From Ancylobacter radicis (GTDB taxonomy: Bacteria; Pseudomonadota; Alphaproteobacteria; Rhizobiales; Xanthobacteraceae), in the NCBI RefSeq assembly GCF_018449475.1, contig NZ_JAHCQH010000015.1, positions 744,001 to 808,000 on the forward strand: a stretch of 64,000 nucleotides of DNA. The letters run 5' to 3'. This document shows, one piece after another, positions 26,078 through 36,138 of this stretch; position 1 is the first letter of the stretch, and every line of letters starts with the position of its first letter. The notes under the pieces were generated by a model. The model saw only the letters and a program-made list of their open reading frames with translations, had not been told where the DNA came from and did no database searches. The position numbers were made by a program, and so were the translations under genes.

Positions 26078-27403
26078 ATGCAGACCCATTTCTCCCTCGC
26101 CCAGCTCGCCGACCCGCAGACCGCCCGCTCCGAGCAGGTGCTGCGCGCGTGCGTCCATTGCGGCTTCTGCACCGCCACCTGCCCGACCTATGTGCTGCTG
26201 GGCGACGAGCTGGATTCGCCGCGCGGGCGCATCTACCTCATCAAGGACATGCTGGAGAATGACCGGCCGGCCACGGTCGAGGTCGCCAAGCATATCGACC
26301 GCTGCCTGTCCTGCCTGTCCTGCATGACCACCTGCCCCTCGGGCGTGCATTACATGCACCTCGTCGACCATGCCCGCGACCATGTGGAGAAGACCTATAA
26401 GCGCCCGCTGACGGACCGGTTGATCCGGGCGGTGCTGGCGCGGGTGCTGCCCAGTCGCGGCCTGTTCCGCCTGGCCATTGGCGGGGCGATGCTGGCCAAG
26501 CCCTTCGCCGGGCTGTTCGACGCCATCCCCGCTTTGCGCCCGGTCGCCGCCATGCTGCGCCTCGCCCCGGCGCGGCCCGCCACACGCGCGGCCAGCGAGG
26601 GGGAACGGCGCTTCCCGGCCAAGGGCCCGCGCCGCGCCCGCGTGGCGCTGCTCGATGGCTGCGCCCAGCCGGTGCTGCGCCCGGAGATCGACGAAGCGGC
26701 GATCCGCCTGATGACCCGCATGGGCGTCGAGATCGTCCGCCCGGTCGGCGGCGGCTGCTGCGGCTCGCTGACCCACCACATGGGCAAGGAGGAGCCGGCG
26801 CTCGCCAATGCCCGCGCCAATGTCGACGCCTGGTGGCGCGAGATTGCCGGCGAGGGGCTCGATGCCATTATCGTCACCACCTCGGGCTGCGGCACCACGA
26901 TCAAGGATTACGGCCACATGCTGCGCAACGAGCCGGCCTATGCCGAGCGCGCGGCCAAGGTGTCGGCGCTGGCCAAGGATGTGAGCGAATTTCTCGTGGA
27001 GCGCGAGCTCCCCGTTCCGGTGATCCCGGCCGGGCTGCGCGTCGCCTATCATTCCGCCTGCTCGCTCCAGCACGGCCAGAAGGTGCGCACGGCGCCCAAG
27101 GCGCTGCTGGCCAAGGCCGGCTTCACCGTGCTGGACCCGGCGGAAGGGCATCTGTGCTGCGGCTCGGCCGGCACCTACAACATTCTTCAGCCGGAAATCG
27201 CCGGGAAGCTGCGCGAGCGCAAGGTCGCCAATATCGAGCGTACCCAGCCGCAGATCATCGCCGCCGGCAATATTGGCTGCATGACGCAGATCGGCGGCGG
27301 CACCTCGATCCCGGTGGTGCATACGGTGGAACTGCTGGATTGGGCGACCGGCGGGCCCTCGCCCTTCCCGGTGCCGCTCGTCCCGGCTGTCGCGGCGGAG
27401 TGA
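26078..27403 (+). CDS. glcF: Glycolate oxidase iron-sulfur subunit GlcF
   Basis: This 441-residue electron-transfer subunit has two 4Fe-4S ferredoxin-type clusters near the N-terminus (Cys25/28/31/35 and Cys76/79/82/86). Two CCG-type cysteine-rich domains follow (GGGCCGSLTHH near residue 225 and GHLCCGSAGTY near residue 360), as in GlcF and heterodisulfide-reductase-like proteins. It passes electrons from GlcD/GlcE flavin toward the quinone pool. A 4-bp gap links it to the small ABM-domain gene. Confidence 0.93.
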   Translation: MQTHFSLAQLADPQTARSEQVLRACVHCGFCTATCPTYVLLGDELDSPRGRIYLIKDMLENDRPATVEVAKHIDRCLSCLSCMTTCPSGVHYMHLVDHARDHVEKTYKRPLTDRLIRAVLARVLPSRGLFRLAIGGAMLAKPFAGLFDAIPALRPVAAMLRLAPARPATRAASEGERRFPAKGPRRARVALLDGCAQPVLRPEIDEAAIRLMTRMGVEIVRPVGGGCCGSLTHHMGKEEPALANARANVDAWWREIAGEGLDAIIVTTSGCGTTIKDYGHMLRNEPAYAERAAKVSALAKDVSEFLVERELPVPVIPAGLRVAYHSACSLQHGQKVRTAPKALLAKAGFTVLDPAEGHLCCGSAGTYNILQPEIAGKLRERKVANIERTQPQIIAAGNIGCMTQIGGGTSIPVVHTVELLDWATGGPSPFPVPLVPAVAAE

Positions 27404-27407
27404 GCGG

Positions 27408-27761
27408 ATGATCGCGGTGATTTTCGAGGTCTGGCCGGCCGAGGGTGAGCGGGCGCATTATCTGGAACTGGCCGCCGCGCTGCGCGCGGACCTCATTGGC
27501 CGCGACGGCTTCATCTCGGTGGAACGCTTCGAGAGCCTAACCGAGCCCGGCAAGCTGCTCTCGCTCTCCTTCTGGCGCGATGAGGAGGCGGTGCGCGCCT
27601 GGCGCTGCCTGCCGTCGCACCGCAGCGCGCAGGCCGAGGGACGCGGCGGCGTCTTCGCCAATTACCGCCTGCGCGTCGCCGGCGTGCTGCGCGACTATGG
27701 CATGGACGCGCGGGATCAGGCGCCCGACGACAGCCGCGCCGTGCATCCGCCCGCGCCCTGA
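27408..27761 (+). CDS. Antibiotic biosynthesis monooxygenase (ABM) domain protein
   Basis: This 117-residue protein has a ferredoxin-like dimeric alpha/beta-barrel fold. The opening MIAVIFEVWP, the segment GFISVERFES and the motif LSLSFWRDEEAVRAWR are typical of ABM/YgiN-like proteins, which include heme- or quinol-modifying monooxygenases and many members of unknown role. GGAG of the glcF stop region serves as its ribosome-binding site. It is probably the last or next-to-last gene of the glc transcript; its substrate is unknown. Confidence 0.78.
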   Translation: MIAVIFEVWPAEGERAHYLELAAALRADLIGRDGFISVERFESLTEPGKLLSLSFWRDEEAVRAWRCLPSHRSAQAEGRGGVFANYRLRVAGVLRDYGMDARDQAPDDSRAVHPPAP

Positions 27762-27844
27762 GCGCCCGCGCCGGACACGGCGACAAGCCGGCCGGGGATG
27801 GGTATAGGAAAGCGATCCGCCTCCCCTGCCTGCCGGACCCCGCC

Positions 27845-28846
27845 ATGGCCTCCATTTCCCGCCGTCCCCGCCTGCTCATCCTGTCGCTCGGCGGCACCAT
27901 CACCATGACCGCCACGGCGGGCGGCGGCATTGCTCCGACACTCGGCGCGGCCGAGCTGGTGTCCGCCGTGCCGGGGCTCGCGGAGGTGGCGGAGATCGAG
28001 GCGCGCTCGCCTTTCAAGGTCGGCAGTTCCTCGCTGACGGTGGAGAACATCCTTTCCGTCGCCGCCACCATTGAAGCGGGCTTCGATGGCGACATTGACG
28101 GCGCGGTGGTCATTCAGGGCACGGACACGATCGAGGAGACGGCCTTCATCCTCGACCTGCTGCTGCGCGAGCCGAAACCCGTGGTGGTGGTCGGCGCCAT
28201 GCGCGGGCCCCAACAGCCGGGTGCCGATGGCCCCGCCAATCTGCTGTCCGCCGCCCTCGTTGCCGCGAGCCCGGCGGCGCGCGGGCTCGGCACGCTGGTG
28301 GTGCTGAATGACGAGATCCACGCCGCCCGCTTCATTCGCAAGGGCCATACCAGCCTCACCTCGGCCTTCGTCTCGGACAATGCCGGGCCGCTCGGGCTGG
28401 TGGCGGAGGGGCGCGTGCGGATCCTCACCCGCGTCGCGCCGCTGGATCTGCCGCCGCTCGCCATTGCGGGTGGGGACGTGCCGGCGGTGGCGCTGCTGAA
28501 GATCGGCATGGGCGATGATGGCCGGCTGATCGCCGCGACGCCCGGCCTCGGCTATGCCGGCCTCGTCATCGAGGGCGCCGGGGCCGGCCATGTGCCGGCG
28601 CCGGTGACGCAGATCGTCGGCGAGGTCGCCGCGCGCCTCCCCGTTCTGCTGGCGAGCCGGACGCTGTCCGGCCCCTCCTTCGAGCGGACCTATGCCTATC
28701 CCGGCTCGGAGATCGACCTTTTGGAGCGCGGCGCGCTGCCGGGTGGCTTCCTGCCCGGCCCCAAGGCGCGGTTGCTGCTAATGCTGGCCCTGCGCGCCGG
28801 CTGGGACCGTCAGGCGATCCGCGCCGGGCTCGCCGCCTTCGGCTAG
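27845..28846 (+). CDS. L-asparaginase-family protein
   Basis: This is a 333-residue enzyme of the asparaginase/glutaminase fold. The first catalytic Thr lies in LGGTI (Thr18) and the second active-site motif is IQGTDTIEE (Thr93/Asp94). A lysine follows in the region VVVGAMRGP. No clear signal peptide is present, so it is probably cytoplasmic. It deamidates asparagine (or a related amide) to aspartate and ammonia; the exact substrate cannot be read. It lies 83 bp after the ABM gene on the same strand and may have its own promoter. Confidence 0.88.
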   Translation: MASISRRPRLLILSLGGTITMTATAGGGIAPTLGAAELVSAVPGLAEVAEIEARSPFKVGSSSLTVENILSVAATIEAGFDGDIDGAVVIQGTDTIEETAFILDLLLREPKPVVVVGAMRGPQQPGADGPANLLSAALVAASPAARGLGTLVVLNDEIHAARFIRKGHTSLTSAFVSDNAGPLGLVAEGRVRILTRVAPLDLPPLAIAGGDVPAVALLKIGMGDDGRLIAATPGLGYAGLVIEGAGAGHVPAPVTQIVGEVAARLPVLLASRTLSGPSFERTYAYPGSEIDLLERGALPGGFLPGPKARLLLMLALRAGWDRQAIRAGLAAFG

Positions 28847-28882
28847 AGCTTTTTCGGTGAACTCCACCTCACCGAAAAGGCT
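28847..28882. terminator. Hairpin between convergent genes, possible bidirectional terminator
   Basis: AGCTTTTTCGGTGA (28847-28860), an 8-base loop and TCACCGAAAAGGCT (28869-28882) form a 14-bp stem with one G-T pair. It lies just past the asparaginase stop and faces the convergent mbfA stop at 28889. The A/T-rich stem base partly replaces a T tail, so terminator function is plausible but not certain. Confidence 0.5.
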
Positions 28883-28888
28883 CCAGAC

Positions 28889-29845
28889 TCAGGACGAGCC
28901 GATGAGAATGCCGGTGACCAGCACCAATATGCCGCCGAGCACCACCTGCACGATGGCCGAGGTGAACGGCGTGTCCATGTAGCGCGTGCGCACCCAGGCG
29001 ATGGCGAACAGCTCGACGGCGACGACCACGCCGGCAACCGCGGTGGCGGTCCAGAAATCGGTGATGAGATAAGGCAGGGTGTGGCCGAGCCCGCCCAGCA
29101 CCGTCATCACGCCGCAGGCGATGCCGCGCGGCCAGGGGCTGCCGCGCCCGGTGATCTCGCCATCATCAGACAAGGCCTCGGTCAGGCCCATGGAGATGCC
29201 GGCGCCGATGGAGGCGGCGAGGCCAACCAGGAAGGCCGCCCAGCTGTCCTGCGTGGCGAAGGCGGCGGCGAAAATCGGCGCCAGCGTCGAAATCGAGCCG
29301 TCGATCAGGCCGGCAAGGCCCGGCTGGACGATCTGCAGCACGAAAATGCGGTGGGCGGCGGCATCCTCGCTGTCCTTGGCGCTACCGGTCTCGATCTCCC
29401 CGCCCAGTTCCTGCGCCAGCGTCTCATGCGCCCCCTCGGCCTCGGCGAGGTCGGCGAGCAGCCGGCGCGTATCGGCATCGCGGGCGCGCTCGGCGGCCTT
29501 GATGTAGAATTGCTTGGCCTCGTACTCCATCATTTCGGCCTGCCCGCGCACCGCGTCGATGCGCAGCGTGTCGAGCAGCCAGATCGGGTTGCGCTTGAGG
29601 AAGCCCTTCACATCCTGCCGGGTGATATAGGGCAGCTCGCCGCCGAAGCGGCGCTTGAAGAGTTCATGCAGGGAGTGGCGGTGACCGCGCTCCTCCTCCG
29701 CCATCCGCTCGAACATGGCGGCGGTGGCCGGGTAGTCGCCGCGCAGGCGATTGGCGAATTGGAGGTAGATGCGGGCATCCTCCTCCTCATTGGAAATCGC
29801 CAAGGCGAGAATCTCCGCCTCGGTCAGCTCGTTGAACCGCTTCAT
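28889..29845 (-). CDS. mbfA: Membrane-bound ferritin MbfA (ferritin-like + VIT1-like)
   Basis: This 318-residue protein combines an N-terminal ferritin-like/erythrin domain (residues 1-~160) with a C-terminal VIT1/CCC1-like membrane domain of about five helices. The ferritin-like part has di-iron carboxylate helices [35 protein letters not shown] and EAEGAHE. This is the MbfA architecture known from Bradyrhizobium and Agrobacterium, an iron exporter that protects against iron and peroxide stress and is repressed by Irr. The ATG at 29845 has GAGG 7 bases upstream. An Irr-type operator lies 17 bp upstream of the start codon. Function is well supported by both domains and promoter. Confidence 0.92.
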   Translation of the reverse strand: MKRFNELTEAEILALAISNEEEDARIYLQFANRLRGDYPATAAMFERMAEEERGHRHSLHELFKRRFGGELPYITRQDVKGFLKRNPIWLLDTLRIDAVRGQAEMMEYEAKQFYIKAAERARDADTRRLLADLAEAEGAHETLAQELGGEIETGSAKDSEDAAAHRIFVLQIVQPGLAGLIDGSISTLAPIFAAAFATQDSWAAFLVGLAASIGAGISMGLTEALSDDGEITGRGSPWPRGIACGVMTVLGGLGHTLPYLITDFWTATAVAGVVVAVELFAIAWVRTRYMDTPFTSAIVQVVLGGILVLVTGILIGSS

Positions 29846-29852
29846 GGGCACG

Positions 29853-29887
29853 CCTCTATTATTTAGAATCACTCTAAACAATAGAGG
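29853..29887 (-). promoter_or_regulatory. Irr control element (ICE-like) operator of mbfA
   Basis: TTTAGAATCACTCTAAA at 29862-29878 matches the published Irr box TTTAGAA-N3-TTCTAAA at all but one position. It is embedded in a wider palindrome, CCTCTATT (29853-29860) with AATAGAGG (29880-29887). The site lies just upstream of the mbfA ribosome-binding site, where a bound repressor would block transcription under iron limitation. The wider arms are not part of the known consensus. Confidence 0.78.
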
Positions 29888-30035
29888 CTGTTCTGCCTAT
29901 ACGGGTTATTGCGGGCGCGCATGCGCCGCGAGGCGGCGCCCCGGCACGTGGGACCAGCAAGCACGACCGGCCAGCAAGTCTCGTGCAAGCCTTTTGCCCT
30001 CTCTTGCATCAACATCAATGTGCAGGAGTCTCCCA

Positions 30036-32060
30036 ATGATGGGAATGCGCCTCGGGATCGCGTGGAAGCTGGGCATCGTGTCCGGCCTGCTCATCCTTCT
30101 ATCGGCCAGCGTGATCCTCAGCCGCAACATCGCGATGAGCCGGATCGAGGCGGCGGACGAGGCCGCCTTCCGCCAGAGCGAGATTCTGACGGAAACCAAG
30201 GAGGTGTCCGTCGCCCTCGCCGATATCCGCCTCAACGTGACGGAGTTGCGCCTCTCCTTCTCCAATCCCGAGAATGACGCGCTGCTGCGCCAGGTGAAGA
30301 AGGATCTGGCGGGAGCCCAGATGCGGCTCGACCGGCTGATGGAGCTGGAAACCCACGAGGACGACCTCGCGGTCTTCAAGCAGCTCAAGGCCAAGCTGCG
30401 CGAGATCGGCACGGCGACCGTCGATATCCGGGAATCCCAGGCGATCCAGCTCAACGCGGTGGACAGCCGCGCGGCCCTCGCCATGCGCGCGCGCACCGGC
30501 TTCTCCACGCTTTACGGCCAGTTGCTGGAAGCCGAGCAGCCGGACATGGCGAGCAACGTCCAGCCGCTCGATCCGCTGGTCGATGCCATCAACCTCGCCG
30601 CCGCGCTGTTCATCCTCGAAGGGGACGCCAAGCAGCTTCCGCTCATCGACTCCATGCGCGGGCGCGTCGTCCAGGTGCTGACCGACGTGAAGGAGCAGTT
30701 CGGCAGCAACCTGATGATCGCCCAGACGCTGGAGACCATCGACAAGGATTTCAAGGACTACATCGACACGGTCAAAGAGGGCATTACCGAGCTTCAGAAC
30801 CGCACCGCCTTCGTCGCCGAGCGCAGCGATCCGGCGATCAACGAGGCCGCGCGCGAACTCGCCGAAGTCACGAAAGCCAGCGCGGAGCAGGCGATCGAGG
30901 CGCAGCACGCCTCCGATGCGGCGCTGGTCGAGGGCATGACGCAGATCCTGATCTTCTCGATCGTCGCCATCCTCGCGGCCATCGCCGCGGCGATCTATTC
31001 CTTCTTCGGCATTGCCCGGCCGGTGCGCCATGTCAGCGAGGCGATGGAACGCGTGTCCGGGGGCGACCTCGCCACCGATATCCCCTATGCCGCGCGCAAG
31101 GACGAGATCGGTGACCAGGCGCGGGCGCTCACCTATTTCCGCGACAGCCTTGTCGAGGCCGAGCGCGAGCGGGCGGAGAGCCAGGCGGCCGAACAGCTTG
31201 CCGCCACGCGGCGGCGCGAGGAGATGCACCAGCTCGCCAACCAGTTCGAAGCCGCGGTCGGCGCGGTGGTCGACACCGTGGCCAAGGCGGCCAGCGAGTT
31301 GCAGACCGCCTCCGAGAGCCTCAACGCCACGGCGGATGAAACCACGGCGCAGGCCGCCTCGGTCAGCGCGGCGGCGCAGCTCGCCACCTCCAACGTGCAG
31401 GCGGTCGCCGCTGCCATCGAGGAGCTCTCCGCCTCGGCCCATGAGATCGGCGAGCGGTTGCAGCACTCGTCCAGCATGACCGAGCGGGCCGTGACCGAGG
31501 TGGACAACACCAGCGGCCAGATGACCCTGCTGCGTTCCTCGGCCGAGCAGATCGGCACCATCATCAGCCTGATCGACTCGATCGCCGGCCAGACCAACCT
31601 GCTCGCGCTCAACGCCACGATCGAATCCGCCCGCGCCGGCGAGGCGGGCCGCGGCTTCGCCGTGGTGGCGCACGAGGTCAAGGCACTGGCGGGCCAGACC
31701 GCGACCGCCACGGCCGGGATTTCCGAGCGGATTTCCGGCATTCAGGACTCCACCGGCGACGTGCTCGGCTCGATCACCGGCTTCAGCCGGACCATTGGCG
31801 AGTTGCGCGCGGCGGCAGCAGCGATCGCGGCGGCGATGGCCGAGCAGCACGCCACCACCTCGGAAGTCGCGCGCAGCATCCAGCAGGCCGCAACCGGCAC
31901 CCGCGAAGTGACCAGCAGCATGGGTGCGGTCGAGCGCGCGGCCCAGGCTTCCTCGGTCGCCGCCCATCAGGTGCTCGCCTTCGCCCGCGACCTGTCCCAG
32001 CAGGCGGTGGCGCTGCGCTCCGAGGTGCACAGCTTCGTGGAGACGGTCCGCGCCGCCTGA
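30036..32060 (+). CDS. Methyl-accepting chemotaxis protein
   Basis: This 674-residue transmembrane chemoreceptor has TM1 at residues ~8-28 and a large, mostly helical periplasmic sensor of about 270 residues (perhaps a two-bundle helical module). TM2 is at ~301-327, followed by a HAMP domain ([20 protein letters not shown]) and a cytoplasmic signalling domain. The hairpin tip of that domain reads [20 protein letters not shown]. No C-terminal CheR-binding pentapeptide is present. The ATG at 30036 has CAGGAG upstream. No che genes are nearby. The ligand is unknown; the flanking mbfA gene gives no strong hint. Confidence 0.92.
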   Translation: MMGMRLGIAWKLGIVSGLLILLSASVILSRNIAMSRIEAADEAAFRQSEILTETKEVSVALADIRLNVTELRLSFSNPENDALLRQVKKDLAGAQMRLDRLMELETHEDDLAVFKQLKAKLREIGTATVDIRESQAIQLNAVDSRAALAMRARTGFSTLYGQLLEAEQPDMASNVQPLDPLVDAINLAAALFILEGDAKQLPLIDSMRGRVVQVLTDVKEQFGSNLMIAQTLETIDKDFKDYIDTVKEGITELQNRTAFVAERSDPAINEAARELAEVTKASAEQAIEAQHASDAALVEGMTQILIFSIVAILAAIAAAIYSFFGIARPVRHVSEAMERVSGGDLATDIPYAARKDEIGDQARALTYFRDSLVEAERERAESQAAEQLAATRRREEMHQLANQFEAAVGAVVDTVAKAASELQTASESLNATADETTAQAASVSAAAQLATSNVQAVAAAIEELSASAHEIGERLQHSSSMTERAVTEVDNTSGQMTLLRSSAEQIGTIISLIDSIAGQTNLLALNATIESARAGEAGRGFAVVAHEVKALAGQTATATAGISERISGIQDSTGDVLGSITGFSRTIGELRAAAAAIAAAMAEQHATTSEVARSIQQAATGTREVTSSMGAVERAAQASSVAAHQVLAFARDLSQQAVALRSEVHSFVETVRAA

Positions 32061-32087
32061 CGGCCGGCAGATGACCCCACGACAGCA

Positions 32088-32115
32088 AAAAGGGCGGCCT
32101 CGCGGCCGCCCTTTT
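32088..32115. terminator. Bidirectional Rho-independent terminator
   Basis: AAAAGGGCGGCC (32088-32099), loop TCGC and GGCCGCCCTTTT (32104-32115) make a perfect 12-bp stem with A and T runs on either side. It lies between the convergent chemoreceptor and pnp genes and can terminate both. Confidence 0.88.
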
Positions 32116-32169
32116 CGATTCAACAGGTGTGGCAGGGGAGCGCCGGGGGCGCTCCCGCCAGCGGGCCAA

Positions 32170-34326
32170 TCACTCGGCCGCGCCAGCCTCGCCCTCGTCA
32201 CCCTTGCCCTTCGCCTCGAGATCCTCGCCCGTCTCCTGGTCGACGACCTTCATGGACAGGCGGGTCTTGCCGCGCTCGTCGAAGCCGAGCAGCTTGACCT
32301 TCACCTTGTCGCCTTCCTTGACGACGTCGGAGGGCTTGGCCACACGCTCCTTGGCGAGCTGCGAGACGTGCACGAGGCCGTCCTTGGCGCCGAAGAAGTT
32401 CACGAAGGCGCCGAAATCGACGACCTTCACCACGGTGCCCTCATAGATCTGGCCGATCTCGGGCTCCGAGGCGATGGATTTGATCCAGTTGAGCGCCGCC
32501 TTGATCGACTCGCCCGAGGCCGACGCCACCTTCACGGTGCCGTCGTCCTCGATGTTGATCTTGGCGCCGGTCTTCTCGACGATCTCGCGGATCACCTTGC
32601 CGCCCGAACCGATCACTTCACGGATCTTGTCGACCGGGATCTGGATCACCTCGATGCGCGGGGCGTGCTCGCCGAGTTCGGCGCGGGCGCCGGTCAGCGC
32701 CTTGCTCATCTCGCCGAGGATATGCGCGCGGCCATCCTTCGCCTGGCCGAGGGCGACCTTCATGATCTCCTCGGTGATGCCGGCGATCTTGATGTCCATC
32801 TGCAGGGCGGTGACGCCCTTGTCGGTGCCGGCCACCTTGAAGTCCATGTCGCCGAGGTGATCCTCGTCGCCGAGGATGTCGGAGAGCACGGCAAAGCGGT
32901 CGCCTTCAAGGATGAGGCCCATGGCGATACCCGCCACCGGGCGGCGCAGCGGCACGCCGGCATCCATCAGCGCCAGCGAGGTGCCGCAGACGGTCGCCAT
33001 GGAGGAGGAGCCGTTCGACTCCAGGATCTCGGACACCGCGCGCAGCGTGTAGGGGAACTCGTGCGCGGGCGGCAGGATCGGGCGGATGGCGCGCCAGGCG
33101 AGCTTGCCATGGCCGATTTCGCGGCGGCCGGGCGAACCCATGCGGCCGGTCTCGCCGACCGAGAAGGGGGGGAAGTTGTAGTGCAGCAGGAAGCGTTCCT
33201 TGTAGGTGCCTTCCAGGCTGTCGATGAACTGCTCGTCCTCGCCGGTGCCGAGCGTGGCGACGACCAGGGCCTGCGTCTCGCCGCGGGTGAACAGCGAGGA
33301 GCCGTGGGCGCGCGGCAGCACGCCGACTTCGGAGACGATCGGGCGCACGGTCTTGGTGTCGCGGCCGTCGATACGCACGCCATCATCGAGGATGGTCCAG
33401 CGCACGATCTTGGCTTCGAGCTCCTTGAGCACTTCGCCAAGGGTCTGGGCGTCCGGCACGTCCTTGCCCTCGGCGGCGAGAGCGGCGTAATGCGCCTTCG
33501 CCTTGGACTTGGCGGCACCGACCGCCTCGTAGCGGTCCTGCTTGCGGGCGATCTTGTAGGCGGCGCGCAGATCGGCCTCGATCAGCCCGCGCAGCTCGGT
33601 CTCGAGCGCGGAGTGATCCGGCGCGGCGAAGTCGCGCGGCTCCTTGGCGGCCTTCTCGGCGAGACGGATGATCGCCTCGATGACCGGCTGGAAGTGGCGG
33701 TGGCCGAACATGACCGCGCCGAGCATCACTTCCTCGGACAGTTCCTTGGCCTCGGACTCGACCATCAGCACGGCGTCGGTGGTGCCGGCGACCACGAGGT
33801 CGAGCGCCGATTCCTTGACCTCGTCGCTGGTCGGGTTCAGCACATATTCATTGTCGATGAAGCCGACGCGGGCGCCGCCGATCGGGCCCATGAAGGGCAC
33901 GCCGGACAGGGTCAGCGCGGCGGAGGCGGCGACCAGCGCGACGATGTCCGGGTCGTTCTCAAGATCGTGCGAGAGCACGGTGACAACGACCTGCGTGTCG
34001 TTCTTGTAGCCTTCCGCGAAAAGCGGACGGATCGGGCGGTCGATGAGGCGGGAGACGAGGGTCTCCTTCTCGCTCGGACGGCCCTCGCGCTTGAAGAAGC
34101 CGCCGGGAATGCGACCGGCCGCGTAGGCCTTTTCCTGGTAGTTCACGGTCAGCGGGAAGAAGTCCTGGCCGGGCTTCGGCGCCTTGGCCGAAACGGCGGT
34201 GGCGAGCACGGTGGTGTCGCCATAGGTCGCGAGCACGGCGCCGTCGGCCTGACGCGCCATGCGGCCGGTCTCGAGGACGAGCGTGCGCCCGCCCCAGTCG
34301 AGTTCCTCGCGGTGGATATCGAACAT
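32170..34326 (-). CDS. pnp: Polyribonucleotide nucleotidyltransferase (PNPase)
   Basis: This 718-residue phosphorolytic 3'-5' exoribonuclease is a degradosome component. Two RNase PH-like domains are separated by a helical linker. A KH domain ([19 protein letters not shown]) and an S1 domain ([17 protein letters not shown]) follow, with a short acidic/Gly tail. The ATG at 34326 gives the canonical [11 protein letters not shown] start; upstream codons in the open frame are not family-like. pnp is the last gene of the rimP-to-pnp block and sits 248 bp after rpsO. That gap holds a weak hairpin and probably a pnp promoter. Confidence 0.96.
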   Translation of the reverse strand: MFDIHREELDWGGRTLVLETGRMARQADGAVLATYGDTTVLATAVSAKAPKPGQDFFPLTVNYQEKAYAAGRIPGGFFKREGRPSEKETLVSRLIDRPIRPLFAEGYKNDTQVVVTVLSHDLENDPDIVALVAASAALTLSGVPFMGPIGGARVGFIDNEYVLNPTSDEVKESALDLVVAGTTDAVLMVESEAKELSEEVMLGAVMFGHRHFQPVIEAIIRLAEKAAKEPRDFAAPDHSALETELRGLIEADLRAAYKIARKQDRYEAVGAAKSKAKAHYAALAAEGKDVPDAQTLGEVLKELEAKIVRWTILDDGVRIDGRDTKTVRPIVSEVGVLPRAHGSSLFTRGETQALVVATLGTGEDEQFIDSLEGTYKERFLLHYNFPPFSVGETGRMGSPGRREIGHGKLAWRAIRPILPPAHEFPYTLRAVSEILESNGSSSMATVCGTSLALMDAGVPLRRPVAGIAMGLILEGDRFAVLSDILGDEDHLGDMDFKVAGTDKGVTALQMDIKIAGITEEIMKVALGQAKDGRAHILGEMSKALTGARAELGEHAPRIEVIQIPVDKIREVIGSGGKVIREIVEKTGAKINIEDDGTVKVASASGESIKAALNWIKSIASEPEIGQIYEGTVVKVVDFGAFVNFFGAKDGLVHVSQLAKERVAKPSDVVKEGDKVKVKLLGFDERGKTRLSMKVVDQETGEDLEAKGKGDEGEAGAAE

Positions 34327-34535
34327 GTCTGTCTCTGGCTTTCCGAAACGGGGCCAGGGCAAGACGGCGAGAGGCTCGGCGGATGCCCGCTCCTCACGGA
34401 GCGGCTGCGGGTCCGAGCCCCCGGCGATCCTGCCATGGCGCGCCGCTTCTCGTCGGTCGCGGCGAGCCCCATGCCCGCCGCCTTTACGGTCGTCAGCGCC
34501 GCGGACCATCCGCTGGCGCCGTCTTTAAAGGCCGC

Positions 34536-34564
34536 GAGGCCCGCGCCGTTACAGCGCGAGCCTC
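34536..34564 (-). terminator. Weak hairpin between rpsO and pnp
   Basis: GAGGCCCGCGC (34536-34546) and GCGCGAGCCTC (34554-34564) pair with one mismatch, just beyond the rpsO stop. On the minus strand a short TTT follows only 9 bases later. It may be a partial terminator or RNase processing point, as known between rpsO and pnp in other bacteria; the evidence here is structural only. Confidence 0.35.
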
Positions 34565-34574
34565 GGGTCGTGCA

Positions 34575-34844
34575 TCAGCGGCGAATGCCCAGCCGCTCGA
34601 TCAGGGACTTGTAGCGGCCTTCCTCGGTCTTCTTGAGATAGTCGAGGAGGCCACGGCGCTGGGACACCAGCTTCAGAAGGCCGCGCCGGGAGTGGTTGTC
34701 CTTGGCGTGGATCTTGAAGTGGCCGGTGAGGTTGGCGATGCGCTCGGTGAGGATCGCGACCTGCACTTCAGCCGAACCCGTGTCGCCCGGCTTGGTGGCG
34801 TAGTCAGTGATGAGCTGCTGCTTGCGCTCGGCAGTAATCGACAT
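34575..34844 (-). CDS. rpsO: 30S ribosomal protein S15
   Basis: This 89-residue primary 16S rRNA-binding protein has exactly the normal length. The conserved motif [25 protein letters not shown] is present in the C-terminal half, written here only in part: DNHSRRGLL around residues 49-57. It lies between truB and pnp. A hairpin that includes its Shine-Dalgarno sequence stands immediately upstream, suggesting the feedback control typical of S15. Confidence 0.97.
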   Translation of the reverse strand: MSITAERKQQLITDYATKPGDTGSAEVQVAILTERIANLTGHFKIHAKDNHSRRGLLKLVSQRRGLLDYLKKTEEGRYKSLIERLGIRR

Positions 34845-34852
34845 CGGAGAGT

Positions 34853-34875
34853 CCTTTCAGTGTCTAGATGAAAGG
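34853..34875 (-). promoter_or_regulatory. rpsO leader hairpin that masks the Shine-Dalgarno
   Basis: On the minus strand CCTTTCA (34875-34869) pairs perfectly with TGAAAGG (34859-34853) across a 9-base loop. The 3' arm contains the AAGGA Shine-Dalgarno of rpsO, whose ATG begins at 34844. Ribosomal protein S15 regulates its own translation through leader structures in several bacterial groups, including alphaproteobacteria. That this hairpin does so here is inference. Confidence 0.45.
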
Positions 34876-35046
34876 GCGGGGCGCGGCACGAACCCTCTCA
34901 AGGGTCCTGTCCGACGGTCGCCTCGCCGGATCCGCCGTTCGGCCGGGCCGGGATGTCGTCCAGCGCGGTCAAAGCAGACGGGTCGCGCGGACTCGTGTCC
35001 GCAACGCGCGCGCACCATACACGAAAACGCGGCCTTGGCTAGCCGA

Positions 35047-35079
35047 GCCCTCCGGCACCGGGGTGCGGCGCCGGAGGGC
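35047..35079 (-). terminator. Hairpin downstream of truB
   Basis: GCCCTCCGGC (35047-35056) and GCCGGAGGGC (35070-35079) form a perfect 10-bp stem with a 13-base loop, 9 bp beyond the truB stop. A TTTT run on the minus strand comes about 19 bases further on. It probably ends or processes the rimP-truB transcript and isolates rpsO, but it lacks an immediate T tail. Confidence 0.45.
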
Positions 35080-35088
35080 CTGCGTGCC

Positions 35089-36138
35089 CTACTTGCCGGC
35101 GTGGAAGATGCGCTTGGGGTAGATCTCGCCGGCCTCGGCCTCGCCGAGCGCGATGAGGCGCCCGCCGGCGGTGATCGCCACCGGCCCTTCGAGAATCGGC
35201 GCATCGCGCCCACGCAGGATGATCGGCTGACCATGCGCGAGGCGCGTCGCATCGGCGGGCGAGACGCGCAGGCAGGGCAGCGTGTCGAGGCCGATGGAGA
35301 CCGGGCGCAGCACATGCATCGGCGCGGCGTCGTCGCGCTCCTCGGACCAGGCGCGCAGCGTGGCGAGCGGCACCAGTTCCTCTTCCGGGAAGGTGCCGAC
35401 CCGCGTGCGGCGCAGCGCCGAGATATGACCGTGCGTGCCGAGGCGGCGGCCCATGTCGCGGGCCAGCGAGCGCACATAGGTGCCCTTGCCGCATTCGGTC
35501 TCGAACACCGCATGGTCGGCATCGGGCATCTCGACGAGATCGAGCGAGTGGATCACCACGGTGCGCGCGGCAAGTTCCACCTGCACGCCGTCGCGGGCAA
35601 GGTCATAGGCCCGCTCGCCATTGATCTTGAGCGCGGAATAGGCCGGCGGGACCTGCTCGATCTCGCCGCGGAACGCGTCGAGAATGGCGAGGATGGCCTC
35701 GCGCGCGGGACGCACCTCGGACTGGGCGACGGCCTTGCCCTCGCTGTCGTCGGTGTCGGTCTCGACCCCCCAGCGCACGGTGAAGCGGTAGACCTTGCGC
35801 CCTTCCATGACGAAGGGAACGGTCTTGGTCGCCTCGCCCAGCGCGATCGGCAGGCAGCCGGAGGCGAGCGGATCGAGCGTGCCGGCGTGACCGGCCTTCT
35901 TGGCCGAGAACAGCCATTTCACCGCCCCGACCGCCTGGGTCGAGGTCATGCCGACCGGCTTGTCGAGCAGCACCCAGCCGTCAATGTCGCGCTTGGGCCG
36001 GCGCTTGCGGGGCGGCAGCTCGGCGGGAGCCGTCTCGTCCGCGAGAGCCGGGCGGGCGGCGTCCGCCGGATGCGTCTCGGGGCCCGTATCCGCGCCCGTT
36101 TCGGGGAGCAGCGTCGTGGTATCGAGCGGGGCGGTCAT
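35089..36138 (-). CDS. truB: tRNA pseudouridine(55) synthase TruB
   Basis: This 349-residue enzyme makes pseudouridine 55 in the T-arm of tRNAs. The catalytic Asp89 lies in [12 protein letters not shown]. The TruB core begins at [16 protein letters not shown]. About 50 N-terminal residues are a Pro/Ala/Glu-rich and basic extension (PPRKRRPKR) not found in short TruB proteins. Its start overlaps the rbfA stop (ATGA), so the two are translationally coupled. Confidence 0.95.
   Translation of the reverse strand: MTAPLDTTTLLPETGADTGPETHPADAARPALADETAPAELPPRKRRPKRDIDGWVLLDKPVGMTSTQAVGAVKWLFSAKKAGHAGTLDPLASGCLPIALGEATKTVPFVMEGRKVYRFTVRWGVETDTDDSEGKAVAQSEVRPAREAILAILDAFRGEIEQVPPAYSALKINGERAYDLARDGVQVELAARTVVIHSLDLVEMPDADHAVFETECGKGTYVRSLARDMGRRLGTHGHISALRRTRVGTFPEEELVPLATLRAWSEERDDAAPMHVLRPVSIGLDTLPCLRVSPADATRLAHGQPIILRGRDAPILEGPVAITAGGRLIALGEAEAGEIYPKRIFHAGK

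Noticed and set aside
31924-34614. An 896-codon open frame opposite pnp
   Set aside because: It is antisense to pnp, spans the bidirectional terminator and begins inside the chemoreceptor gene.
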